Shown: piece by piece, positions 38,024-46,264 of the stretch
How positions within the stretch are numbered: the stretch's first letter is position 1
How the letters are laid out: every line of letters starts with the position of its first letter
DNA from: Williamsia sterculiae
Lineage (GTDB): Bacteria; Actinomycetota; Actinomycetes; Mycobacteriales; Mycobacteriaceae
Reading direction: 5' to 3'
DNA: 64,000 nucleotides
Assembly: GCF_900156495.1 (NCBI RefSeq)
Contig: NZ_FTNT01000003.1
Location: forward strand, 248,001-312,000
Program-made: the position numbers and the translations under genes
Notes under the pieces: generated by a model
The model's input: the letters and a program-made list of their open reading frames with translations, nothing else
Told to the model about the DNA's origin: nothing
The model's database searches: none

Positions 38024-39282
38024 ATGAGCCGAGACGACCGACAGAAGACGGTGACCGCGTCGGCCACGGTGACACCGCGGACCCCGGTGGTGCCGCTGGC
38101 CATCGCGATCGCCGCGGTCGCGGTGAACCTGCGCCCGGTGATCACCACCGTCGGTCCCCAGCTGGAGGTGATCACCGACCATCTCGGCGCCGGTGACACC
38201 GCGTCCGGACTGATCACCGCGGTGCCGGTGTTCGCCTTCGCCGTCGTCAGCGGCGGAGCGCCGCTGATACTCGCCCGACTGTCGATCAGGAGTGGTCTCT
38301 ACCTCGCCCTCGCGGTCACCGGGTTGGGCATCGCCGTGCGCCCGTGGACCGGCACGGTCGGTTTCGTTCTCGCGACCTTCGCGAGTGCCCTCGGGGTCGG
38401 GGTCATCTCCGTCCTCCTCCCGGCACTGATCCGCTCCACCACGGCGGGTTCTTCTCGCCTGGTGACGGTGTTCACCAGTGCGCTCCAGGCCGGAGCCGCG
38501 CTCGGATTCGCCGCGGCGGTGCCGTTGGCCGAGGTGGTGGGTAGCTGGCAGGTCGGGTTGGCATGGTGGGCTGTACTGACACCGGTGGGGGTGATCGCGC
38601 TGGCGCTGACCCCGGAGATTCCCGCGCAGCGTCCGGACCGTCGGGCCGTCACGACCGTCAACCCGGTGCGGGTCGTCACCGGTGCACGAGCGTGGGGCCT
38701 CACCGTGTTCTTCGGGTTACAGGCCCTGCTCGCCTTCTCGTCATGGGCTGGTTGCCGTCGATCCTGCGGGCTGCGGGAGTCGGTGCTTCCTCCACCGGCG
38801 TCCATCTCGCGGTGCTCACCGCGGTGGCGGTTCCCGTCAGCCTGGTGATACCACCGTTCGTCGCCCGCTCGGCGCGCCCGGCGCGGTGGTTGGTGGCGTT
38901 CAGCCTTTTCGATGTGGCGGGCATCGTCGGTCTGCTCGTCGCCCCCGACGCGGCGCCGCTGCTGTGGTCGATCACCCTGGGTCTCGGAATGTCGGTGTTC
39001 TCCCTGGTGATGACGGTCGTCACGGTGCGTGCCCCGTCGCCGGGCACCGCGATCGCCTTCTCCGGGTCGGTGCAGGGGATCGGTTACCTGATCGCTGCCG
39101 TCGGTCCGTACCTCATCGGCGTACTCAGACATCAGGTGAGCGGTTGGTCGGTCCCACTGCTCGCCCTGTTGGGAATCGCACTCGTGCAGACCGTGATCGG
39201 CACCCGGATCACCTCAGAACCAGACCCCGGCGACCACCCCCGCGTTCGCGCAACCATATCCGCAGACGATCGGAGGTCATGA
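38024..39282 (+). pseudogene. MFS exporter (CynX/MinT-like), interrupted by a frameshift
   Basis: The first frame (from ATG 38024, directly after the tautomerase stop) encodes helices 1 to about 7 and reaches FFGLQALLAFSS. The protein then continues in the next frame as VMGWLPSILRAAGVGASSTGVHLAVLTAVAVPVSLVIPPF through the remaining helices to the stop at 39282. The switch is near 38738-38742. Adding one G (TCG to TCGG) would restore an unbroken AFSVMGWLP. Without repair, translation ends at 38848 after 274 aa with a garbled tail. The full product is a 12-helix major-facilitator exporter; minimycin clusters have MinT here. It may be a real mutation or a base lost in sequencing. Confidence 0.8.
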
Positions 39283-39286
39283 CTCC

Positions 39287-40474
39287 ATGTCACCGCACCG
39301 GGCGCTCGGCGACGTCTCGGATCTACTCGAGGACCGCTCCCGCCACATCGAGTTCAACGGGCACCTGACCAATCACGTCAAGCACGCGGTGATCGCGCTG
39401 GCCGCCATCGGAGCACCGGAGGCTCGTGTGCGCGAATACCATCGCGAATACTCGACCCTGACACCGTATGGCTTTCCCCTCGAGCCCGCGCGGCCGTCGG
39501 ATCGGGTGATCACCGGCGACAACTGGCGTGATCATCTCGGTCGACGCCGTCACTTCAGCGCCTATCAGGACTTCTTCGAGGTCGAGGTGGCCGAGAAGGG
39601 CATCGACACAGCGGTGGGTGAATACGCCCCGGAACTCCTGCGTGGCTGGATCGGAGCGTTCACCCACGCGGCCATACACCTGGGTTGGGCGGTGTGGGCG
39701 CGCCATCCCGGAATGGCCGCGGAGGCCCTCGCGTATCTCGCGTTCTCCTACGTCCGGGTGATCGACGAGACCGACCAGACCCCCGCCACAGCGGATGCGG
39801 CCGACCCCGTGGCGTCGGTGACGTTGTTGGCGCGCCTCTGGGATGACGACGCACGGTTCCGGGCGCGTGTCGACGACGTCATCGCCGACGTGAACGCTTT
39901 CGGAGAGCTCCATCCGGAACTGAGTCGTTCGGGACTGCAGGCCCGCGTGGCCGGTGTTGCCGGCGCGGGACTGACGGAGCTCACCGATCGACCGAGGTGG
40001 CTGACCGATGCCGACCTTCCGACGATCCGTGGACGGGTACGCCGTGCGGCGACCCTGCTGTACCTGGCGTCACCCGGCGATTTCGTGGTGTTGCATCTGA
40101 TCACCGCGCTGTTCGCGCTCGAAAGGGTCGCAGACGTGGTGGATTCGGCCACCGCGGTCGACGTGTACAACCTGTACTGGGCCGGAGCGCGGATCATCCT
40201 CGCCGCCGAGGCGAAGGTGCCGACGGCCTCCAAACTGCAGGAACTCGACGCCGTGTTCACCGACGTCGCCGAGGACGCGACCAACGGCGCGGAGGACTTC
40301 GAGTTGACCGCGCGGCGTGCCTGGCTCGAGGACGAGGAACACAATCCGAAACTCGTCTTCGTTCTGCGGTCGTGGTGGGACGACCGGCCGTTGTCGCTGT
40401 ACCGGCATGCCGCGGCGCAATTCACCCAGACGCCGGATCTCCCGGCGACTTTCGAGGAACCACCGAATGACTGA
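39287..40474 (+). CDS. DUF4243 questin-oxidase-like protein (MinC C-terminal/OzmD-like)
   Basis: 395 aa, preceded by GGAGG. Family features: RHIEFNGHLTNHVKHAVIALAAIGAPEARVREYHREYSTLTPYG at the N-terminus, then WRDHLGRRRHFSAYQDFFEVEVAEKGI, then FTHAAIHLGWAVW and VLHLITALFALERV, with several conserved histidines that could bind metal. DUF4243 occurs as the C-terminal part of MinC in the minimycin cluster. I believe the iron-dependent oxygenase that forms the 1,3-oxazine ring of oxazinomycin belongs here, but I cannot confirm this from memory. In this genome it is a separate gene from the HAD. Confidence 0.78.
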   Translation: MSPHRALGDVSDLLEDRSRHIEFNGHLTNHVKHAVIALAAIGAPEARVREYHREYSTLTPYGFPLEPARPSDRVITGDNWRDHLGRRRHFSAYQDFFEVEVAEKGIDTAVGEYAPELLRGWIGAFTHAAIHLGWAVWARHPGMAAEALAYLAFSYVRVIDETDQTPATADAADPVASVTLLARLWDDDARFRARVDDVIADVNAFGELHPELSRSGLQARVAGVAGAGLTELTDRPRWLTDADLPTIRGRVRRAATLLYLASPGDFVVLHLITALFALERVADVVDSATAVDVYNLYWAGARIILAAEAKVPTASKLQELDAVFTDVAEDATNGAEDFELTARRAWLEDEEHNPKLVFVLRSWWDDRPLSLYRHAAAQFTQTPDLPATFEEPPND

Positions 40475-41345
40475 GAAGAGGAAACCTGTGTCGTCGTCCG
40501 ACGATGTGACCCCCACCGACCACCCGCAGACCGCGATACTACGGGAGCACCTGCGACGACGGTACGGCGACACCGCGCCGGATCACGGGGTCGCCACCAA
40601 CCCCACGCTGGAGCTGTTGCTGCGGCATCGGACCGCGCGCCACTACCTTCCCGCGACGGTCACCGAGGCCGAGCTGGCCCTGATTCTCGCTGCAGGACAG
40701 TCGGCGTCGACGTCGGCCAACTTCCAGTTCACCAGTGTGGTGGTCGTCGACGACGCCGACCTGCGTGCGCGGTTGTCGGAACTGGCGGGAGGTCAGCAGC
40801 TGATCCTCGATGCGTCGGTCTTCCTGGTATGGGTCGCCGACTGGTCGAGGAACATCGACATCGCCGTCCGACACGGGCACAGTATCGAGGCGACTGAGTA
40901 CCTCGACAGCACCGTGTCATCGATCGTCGATGTGACACTGTCCGCGCAGAACGCGGCGATCGCCGCGGAATCGTTGGGGTACGGCATCACCTTCGTCGGC
41001 GCGCTGCGCAACAACGTCGACGAGGTCATCGCGGCCCTGAAGCTGCCCGAGTGGACGTTTCCGGTCTACGGCATGGCGATCGGTCTGCCCGACCCGGCCG
41101 ATCCCGCTGACATCAAACCGCGCTACAGCCAGGACGTGGTGGTGCACCGCAACACCTACACCGCACCGTCGGACGACGCCGTTGCCGAGTACCTGACGCG
41201 CATCAACACCTACTACCGCGAACAGGAGCTACCGGAGGACTGGGTGACCAACCGGTTGGCCGGCCGCATCTCGACCAAGGCCAGTCTGCATGGACGGCAG
41301 GGTATTCGTAACACTTTCAACCGCCAGGGCTTTCAGATGAAATGA
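40467..41345 (+). CDS. NfsA-type FMN nitroreductase family protein
   Basis: 292 aa from ATG at 40467, overlapping the DUF4243 stop by 8 nt. FMN contacts are visible in LLLRHRTARHYLPATVTEAELALILAAGQSASTSANFQFTSVVVV, and the flavin-reductase core in SAQNAAIAAESLGYGITFVGALRNN. The C-terminal DIKPRYSQDVVVHRNTY is typical of NfsA/FRP NADPH-dependent oxidoreductases. It could reduce a pathway intermediate, or supply reduced flavin to an oxygenase. It is not in the five-gene minimycin set. Confidence 0.82.
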   Translation: MTEKRKPVSSSDDVTPTDHPQTAILREHLRRRYGDTAPDHGVATNPTLELLLRHRTARHYLPATVTEAELALILAAGQSASTSANFQFTSVVVVDDADLRARLSELAGGQQLILDASVFLVWVADWSRNIDIAVRHGHSIEATEYLDSTVSSIVDVTLSAQNAAIAAESLGYGITFVGALRNNVDEVIAALKLPEWTFPVYGMAIGLPDPADPADIKPRYSQDVVVHRNTYTAPSDDAVAEYLTRINTYYREQELPEDWVTNRLAGRISTKASLHGRQGIRNTFNRQGFQMK

Positions 41346-41383
41346 TCGGATCGCGACCGAGGGCACGACAGACGGGATGGTGA

Positions 41384-41851
41384 ATGGCGACGGACTGGAA
41401 GAACGATGGGGTGCAGGTCATACCGGCGAACAGCCTGGACCCCAACACCGCTGCGACCCAGGGCATGGACAGGGCGACGGCGGTCGACCTGGCACGGGCG
41501 GGTGCTTCGAAGCTGTGGGCGGGCACCGTCACCATCCGCGCCGACGCCAAGACCGGCGCACACCATCACGGCGCGCTGGAGAGTGTCATCTACGTCATCC
41601 GCGGTCGTGCGCGGATGCGATGGGGTGACGCATTGCAGTTCGTCGCCGAAGGTGGCCCCGGTGATTTCATCTTCGTACCGCCCTACGTTCCGCATCAGGA
41701 GATCAATGCGAGCGAGGTGGATGATCTGGAGTGCGTTCTCGTGCGATCAGGTCAGGAGCCGGTGGTGGTGAATCTCGACATCGACGGCGTCGAGACGCCC
41801 ACACACGTGCGATGGGTGGATCCGATCCACCGCGACGGCGCCGTCGACTGA
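41384..41851 (+). CDS. small cupin-domain protein
   Basis: 155 aa. One cupin barrel: TGAHHHGALESVIYVIRGRARMRWGD with three clustered histidines and glutamate for a metal, and GDFIFVPPYVPHQEIN with the fourth histidine. It lies 38 nt after the nitroreductase gene on the same strand and is the last gene of the operon. Single-domain cupins can be isomerases, dioxygenases or binding proteins; the product gives no clear choice. Confidence 0.8.
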   Translation: MATDWKNDGVQVIPANSLDPNTAATQGMDRATAVDLARAGASKLWAGTVTIRADAKTGAHHHGALESVIYVIRGRARMRWGDALQFVAEGGPGDFIFVPPYVPHQEINASEVDDLECVLVRSGQEPVVVNLDIDGVETPTHVRWVDPIHRDGAVD

Positions 41852-42013
41852 GAACGAGGCACGGGACATCTGTCGCCGATGGCAGGCGGTGGCCCGTTCG
41901 ATGTCTGCACCGTCGACGGTGCTGTTCGCGGCCCGGTCGGCTGTCCGTCGGTGTGCGCTACATCGGCCTCGTCGTGAGTGAACCAGAGGCAGTCGTGGGT
42001 GCTGCCGGTGCGA

Positions 42014-43144
42014 TCAGCCGATGGTCGGAGGTCGTCGAAGGCTTCCGTGCGCCACCCGTGTCCCCAGAGTCAGGCCGGCCGAGGCGAACACCGCCGACAT
42101 CGCGGCCACCGTGCCCATCACATCGTCACGGTCACTGAGATACGACCGTTGCAACGCCGGTGGCATGGCGAAGAAGGCGTCGAAGAAGCGCACGGTCTCG
42201 TCGGCATCGAGTCGCAGCAATGCGCCGAGCCCGCGCTGTCGAAGCCGGTGTACCGCTACGGCCTGCCAGGGCCATAGTGCGCGCGTCGGGTCCGTACCCG
42301 AGGTGATCGCCGCCGCCACCGTGTCCGCACACCGCAGCGAGGTCGCGACGCTGTACCCGGTGGTGGGGTGCTTCAGACCGCCGTCGGCGCCGAAGCGGGG
42401 TGGGTCCGCACGCCACGGTCGCCGCGATGCCCCCAGTAACGGGAACGCGACATGTTCGACGTGATGCACCGGGGTGTGCCGGAGACCGATGCCGTAGGCC
42501 GACAACCGTCGCTCGAGCCTGGCGTGCAGCTCGTCCTGACCGAGCGCCGGGTGACCCGCCAGGCAGGTCTCCTCCAGGAGCACCCGGCCCGCTCCGACCG
42601 GAATCGCGTAGAGGAATGACGGTAAGGCACTTGAATCATCCTGGCTGATGGACCAATCCATCAACAGAGCCTCGTGGCCGTCGAGCACAGGCGCTGCCGC
42701 GTCGGTGTCCACGACGACCCCATAGGCGGTCTGCCGCGGCGCGTGGCGTACGGACCCGCCACGACAGTCGATGACGACATCGGCGTGCACGTCGGTGCCG
42801 TCGTCGAGACGTACCGAGCGCGGTCCGATCGCGGCAGCTGAATGCGGATGGACGCGCGCGGCGGTGACCGTGAGCGCACGCTGCAGACCACCGGTGTCGA
42901 AAATGCTGTACCCGCGGGCGATCGAGTGCGGCCGGGGCGTGCGCACCTGGACCCGGTCCACCGACGCCGCGATCGACTGCTCGCCGAGCCAACCGGGGAG
43001 CTCGTCGGTCCAGCACGCGTATGTCGCGATCCACGGCCGATCCGGGTGAGGGTCGACCAGGTCGACCTCGACACCCGCTTCGAGCAAGCGGTGTGCGAGC
43101 CCGCGACCGGCGGGTCCGGCACCGACCACCACCGCGCGGCTCAC
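42014..43144 (-). CDS. lycopene cyclase family protein (CrtL/CrtY type)
   Basis: 376 aa from GTG at 43144 (VSRAVVVGAGPAGRGLAHRLLEAGVEVDLVDPHP), 31 nt after the SDR stop. A start at 43249 would lie inside the SDR gene. The dinucleotide-binding N-terminus, the motif WIATYACWTDELPGW and RGYSIFDTGGLQ, and LLMDWSI are typical of lycopene beta-cyclases, which close the ends of lycopene to beta-ionone rings. No other carotenoid genes are in this window. It is convergent with the cupin gene. Confidence 0.82.
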   Translation of the reverse strand: MSRAVVVGAGPAGRGLAHRLLEAGVEVDLVDPHPDRPWIATYACWTDELPGWLGEQSIAASVDRVQVRTPRPHSIARGYSIFDTGGLQRALTVTAARVHPHSAAAIGPRSVRLDDGTDVHADVVIDCRGGSVRHAPRQTAYGVVVDTDAAAPVLDGHEALLMDWSISQDDSSALPSFLYAIPVGAGRVLLEETCLAGHPALGQDELHARLERRLSAYGIGLRHTPVHHVEHVAFPLLGASRRPWRADPPRFGADGGLKHPTTGYSVATSLRCADTVAAAITSGTDPTRALWPWQAVAVHRLRQRGLGALLRLDADETVRFFDAFFAMPPALQRSYLSDRDDVMGTVAAMSAVFASAGLTLGTRVAHGSLRRPPTIG

Positions 43145-43175
43145 CCGCGGGGCGCGACCGACGGCCGGGGTCGCA

Positions 43176-43952
43176 TCAGATGCCGCCGGTGGCCAGCAGT
43201 CCGCCGTCGACGCGCAGGGTCTCACCGGTGATCCACGATGCCGTGTCACTGACCAGGAACGCGACCGCGGATGCGATGTCCTCGGGTGTACCGAGCCGGC
43301 GCAGCGGATAGGTCTGGGCCACCGTGTCCTCGCCTGCGGCGACGAGCGCCTCGGCGAACTTGGTCTTGACCACGCCCGGCGCCACGGCGTTGACGCGGAT
43401 CGTGGGACCCAACTGCCAGGCCAATTCCTCGGTCAATCGGATGAGCGCGGCTTTGGACGCACCGTATGCGGCGATCACGCCGGTGGAACGGAGCCCGGCC
43501 ACCGAAGCGATGTTCACCACGGCGCCACCACGTTCGGCCATTCCGGCGTGGTAGCACTCCTGCAGGTAACCCAGCGCCCCGACCACGTTGGTGTCGAAGA
43601 TCTTGCTGACGCCCGTGAGGTCGGCCTTCATCAACTCGCCATACACCGGGTTGATGCCGGTGTTGTTGATGAGGATGTCGACCACGCCGTGCGCGGAGAC
43701 GGCCTGGCGCACCGCGTCGGCGCGACTGTCCGGGTCGCCGGTATTCGAGGGCACCGCGAGCACGCTGGCATCGGGTACGTCCGCGGTGATGGTCGCGGCG
43801 GCCTCCTGCAGCGGTTCCGGCTTACGGCCGGTGATGGCCACAGCGGCACCGCGCGTAGCGAGTTCGGTGGCGATGGCCAGGCCGATGCCTCGGCTGGCCC
43901 CGGTCACCAGCGCGGAGCGGCCTTTCAGGTCCTGAGTTGTCGTATCGGTCAC
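43176..43952 (-). CDS. short-chain dehydrogenase/reductase (FabG-like)
   Basis: 258 aa. Classical SDR: cofactor motif [24 protein letters not shown], catalytic serine in VNIASVAGLRS, and YGASKAAL with the catalytic tyrosine and lysine. The C-terminus SWITGETLRVDGGLLATGGI is complete. NADPH preference is suggested by TGRK after strand 2. Substrate unknown. It is upstream of the lycopene cyclase on the same strand and divergent to the ABC-F gene. Confidence 0.88.
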   Translation of the reverse strand: MTDTTTQDLKGRSALVTGASRGIGLAIATELATRGAAVAITGRKPEPLQEAAATITADVPDASVLAVPSNTGDPDSRADAVRQAVSAHGVVDILINNTGINPVYGELMKADLTGVSKIFDTNVVGALGYLQECYHAGMAERGGAVVNIASVAGLRSTGVIAAYGASKAALIRLTEELAWQLGPTIRVNAVAPGVVKTKFAEALVAAGEDTVAQTYPLRRLGTPEDIASAVAFLVSDTASWITGETLRVDGGLLATGGI

Positions 43953-44012
43953 ATGACCAACGTATCCTCCCCGTCTGCGACGCTGGTGGCGAATACGAGT
44001 CGGCGCGCCGCG

Positions 44013-44018
44013 TAGACT
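44013..44018 (+). promoter_or_regulatory. -10 element TAGACT for the ABC-F gene
   Basis: TAGACT ends 8 nt before the GTG at 44027, consistent with a leaderless transcript. It supports the GTG over an in-frame start 90 nt upstream, which would overlap the SDR gene. Confidence 0.5.
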
Positions 44019-44026
44019 GGCCCGTC

Positions 44027-45658
44027 GTGATCACAGCGACCGACCTCGAAGTGCGAGCAGGAGTTCGTACCCTGCTGTCCGCACCGGGCCCCGCGCTGCG
44101 CATCCAACCGGGAGACAGGATCGGGCTCGTCGGACGCAATGGCGCGGGTAAGACCACCACCCTGCGCATCCTCGCCGGCGAGGGCGAGCCGTATGCCGGT
44201 GGGGTCGTCCGCTCGGGGGACATCGGCTACCTGCCGCAGGACCCCAAGGAGGGTGATCTCTCGGTACTGGCCAAGGACCGGGTGCTGTCGGCACGCGGGT
44301 TGGACACCCTGCTGCGCGACCTGGAGAAACAACAGGCGTTGATGGCGGAGGTCGCCGACGACGCCGCCCGCGACAAGGCCATTCGTACGTACGGCCAGCT
44401 CGAGGAACGGTTCTCGGCCCTGGGCGGCTATGTCGCCGAGTCCGACGCTGCGCGCATCTGCCACAGCCTCGGATTGCCGGACCGCGTGCTCGACCAGCAG
44501 CTGAAGACGCTGTCCGGTGGTCAGCGTCGGCGCATCGAACTGGCGCGGATCCTGTTCGCCGCCTCCGACGGCAGCGGCGGCAAGTCCGACACCACACTGC
44601 TGCTGGACGAACCCACCAACCACCTCGACGCGGACTCGATCTCCTGGCTGCGTGACTTCTTGCAGGCTCACGACGGTGGTCTGGTGGTGATCAGCCACGA
44701 CGTCGACCTGCTGGCCGACGTGGTGAACCGCGTCTGGTTTCTCGACGCGGTGCGTGGTGAGGCCGACGTCTACAACATGGGCTGGCAGAAGTATCTCGAC
44801 GCGCGCGCGACCGACGAACAGCGACGCAAGCGTGAACGGGCCAACGCGGAGAAGAAGGCAGGCGCTCTTCGTGCCCAGGCGGCGAAACTGGGGGCCAAGG
44901 CGACGAAGGCGACCGCGGCGCAGAACATGCTCAAGCGCGCCGACCGGATGATCTCCGAGTTGGACGAGGAACGGGTGGCCGACCGTACGGCCCGGATCCG
45001 CTTCCCCGACCCCGCGCCGTGCGGCAAGACACCGCTGATGGCCGAGGGACTGACCAAGGTCTACGGATCTCTGGAGATCTTCACCGGTGTCGACCTGGCC
45101 ATCGACAAGGGCAGCCGGGTGGTGGTGCTGGGCCTCAACGGCGCGGGCAAGACCACACTGTTGCGATTGCTGGCCGGGACCGAGAGGCCGGACACCGGCG
45201 TCATCGAACCGGGATACGGGCTGAAGATCGGTTACTTCGCGCAGGAGCACGACACCCTGGACGACATGGCGTCGGTGTGGGAGAACATCCGGCACCTCGC
45301 ACCCGATGCGGGGGAGCAGGACCTGCGTGGGCTGCTGGGTGCGTTCATGTTCAGCGGTCCACAACTCGACCAACCGGCGGGAACGCTGTCCGGTGGTGAG
45401 AAGACCCGTCTGGCGCTGGCCGGGCTGGTGTCGTCCGCAGCCAACCTGCTGTTGCTGGACGAACCCACCAACAACCTCGATCCGATCTCGCGCGAACAGG
45501 TGCTCGACGCGCTGCGTAGCTACACCGGCGCGGTGGTGCTTGTCACGCACGATCCGGGAGCCGCGGCAGCGTTGGAACCGGAGCGGGTGATCTTGCTTCC
45601 CGACGGGACCGAGGATCACTGGTCGACGGAGTACCAAGAGCTCATCGAACTGGCCTGA
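44027..45658 (+). CDS. ABC-F family ATP-binding protein
   Basis: 543 aa from GTG at 44027 (VITATDLEVRAGVRTLL). Two ABC domains and no membrane segments, as in ribosome-acting ABC-F proteins. NBD1: GRNGAGKTTTLRILAG and LSGGQRRRIELARIL; NBD2: GLNGAGKTTLLRLLAG and LSGGEKTRLALAGL. The linker between them is the charged coiled segment RRKRERANAEKKAGALRAQAAKLG. It corresponds to Rv1473. ABC-F proteins rescue or protect ribosomes, some from antibiotics; a link to the nearby cluster is possible but not needed. Confidence 0.93.
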   Translation: MITATDLEVRAGVRTLLSAPGPALRIQPGDRIGLVGRNGAGKTTTLRILAGEGEPYAGGVVRSGDIGYLPQDPKEGDLSVLAKDRVLSARGLDTLLRDLEKQQALMAEVADDAARDKAIRTYGQLEERFSALGGYVAESDAARICHSLGLPDRVLDQQLKTLSGGQRRRIELARILFAASDGSGGKSDTTLLLDEPTNHLDADSISWLRDFLQAHDGGLVVISHDVDLLADVVNRVWFLDAVRGEADVYNMGWQKYLDARATDEQRRKRERANAEKKAGALRAQAAKLGAKATKATAAQNMLKRADRMISELDEERVADRTARIRFPDPAPCGKTPLMAEGLTKVYGSLEIFTGVDLAIDKGSRVVVLGLNGAGKTTLLRLLAGTERPDTGVIEPGYGLKIGYFAQEHDTLDDMASVWENIRHLAPDAGEQDLRGLLGAFMFSGPQLDQPAGTLSGGEKTRLALAGLVSSAANLLLLDEPTNNLDPISREQVLDALRSYTGAVVLVTHDPGAAAALEPERVILLPDGTEDHWSTEYQELIELA

Positions 45659-45688
45659 CGGTCGGGTTCCGTCGCTCAGAATGTAGAC

Positions 45689-46264
45689 ATGTCGAATGCC
45701 GAGTCGCAGTCGAGACCGGTGCCGGTCTGGGCGACGGAATCGGTGCAGCTGACGGCCTGGAATCCGCGGTGGGAGCAGCGAGCTGCGGACTTCACAGCCG
45801 AAGTGCAGAGGCTGCTGCGCGGCTGGCTGGTCGGCGAGATCGATCATGTGGGGTCGACCGCGGTACCCGGCCTCATCGCGAAGCCGGTCATCGATCTGCA
45901 GGCCCCCTCCACGCATCCCGAGGCGGCTCTCGACCAGTCCCGCACCGCACTCGAAGCTGCCGACTGGTTTGTGGTGCCGCGCGAACTGGATCGACGGCCG
46001 TGGCGCTGGTTCGTGGTCCGCACCGATCGCGAGCGGAGGCGTCGGTTGGCTCACGTGCATCTCATGCTCCCCGGTGAACCGCGTATGCAGCAGCAGATGC
46101 GGTTTCGTGATCGACTGCGGGTCGATCACGATCTGGCGGGCCGGTACGCGACAGTGGAACAGGAGCTCGCGCGGCGACATCCCACAGACCGCGAGGCCTA
46201 CACGAGGGCAAAGACGGCGTTCGTCGACACCGTCGTTGGTCAACCATCTGATGACTCCGTGTGA
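45689..46264 (+). CDS. GrpB family (UPF0157) nucleotidyltransferase-like protein
   Basis: 191 aa. The GrpB motif is WNPRWEQRAADFTAEVQRLLRG then IDHVGSTAVPGLIAKPVIDLQ, with the nucleotidyltransferase-type GS and D residues. C-terminal FRDRLRVDHDLAGRYATVEQELARRH is family-typical. No function is established beyond the fold. Its last 25 bp overlap the convergent methyltransferase gene. Confidence 0.88.
   Translation: MSNAESQSRPVPVWATESVQLTAWNPRWEQRAADFTAEVQRLLRGWLVGEIDHVGSTAVPGLIAKPVIDLQAPSTHPEAALDQSRTALEAADWFVVPRELDRRPWRWFVVRTDRERRRRLAHVHLMLPGEPRMQQQMRFRDRLRVDHDLAGRYATVEQELARRHPTDREAYTRAKTAFVDTVVGQPSDDSV

Noticed and set aside
38730-38745. Programmed -1 frameshift in the MFS gene
   Set aside because: A -1 slip at TCG would restore the protein, but there is no slippery heptamer and no clear stimulatory structure.
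38563-39282. A separate second membrane protein gene overlapping the MFS gene
   Set aside because: Its first 60 residues are not protein-like; only the part after 38740 is, and it continues the MFS fold. A frameshift explains it better.
41907-41922. 16-bp palindrome GCACCGTCGACGGTGC between cupin and lycopene cyclase genes
   Set aside because: Could be a bidirectional terminator, but with no loop and no T-run it is too weak to call.
43145-43249. N-terminal extension of the lycopene cyclase
   Set aside because: It would overlap the SDR gene and precede the Rossmann motif with low-complexity sequence; the GTG at 43144 gives the normal N-terminus.
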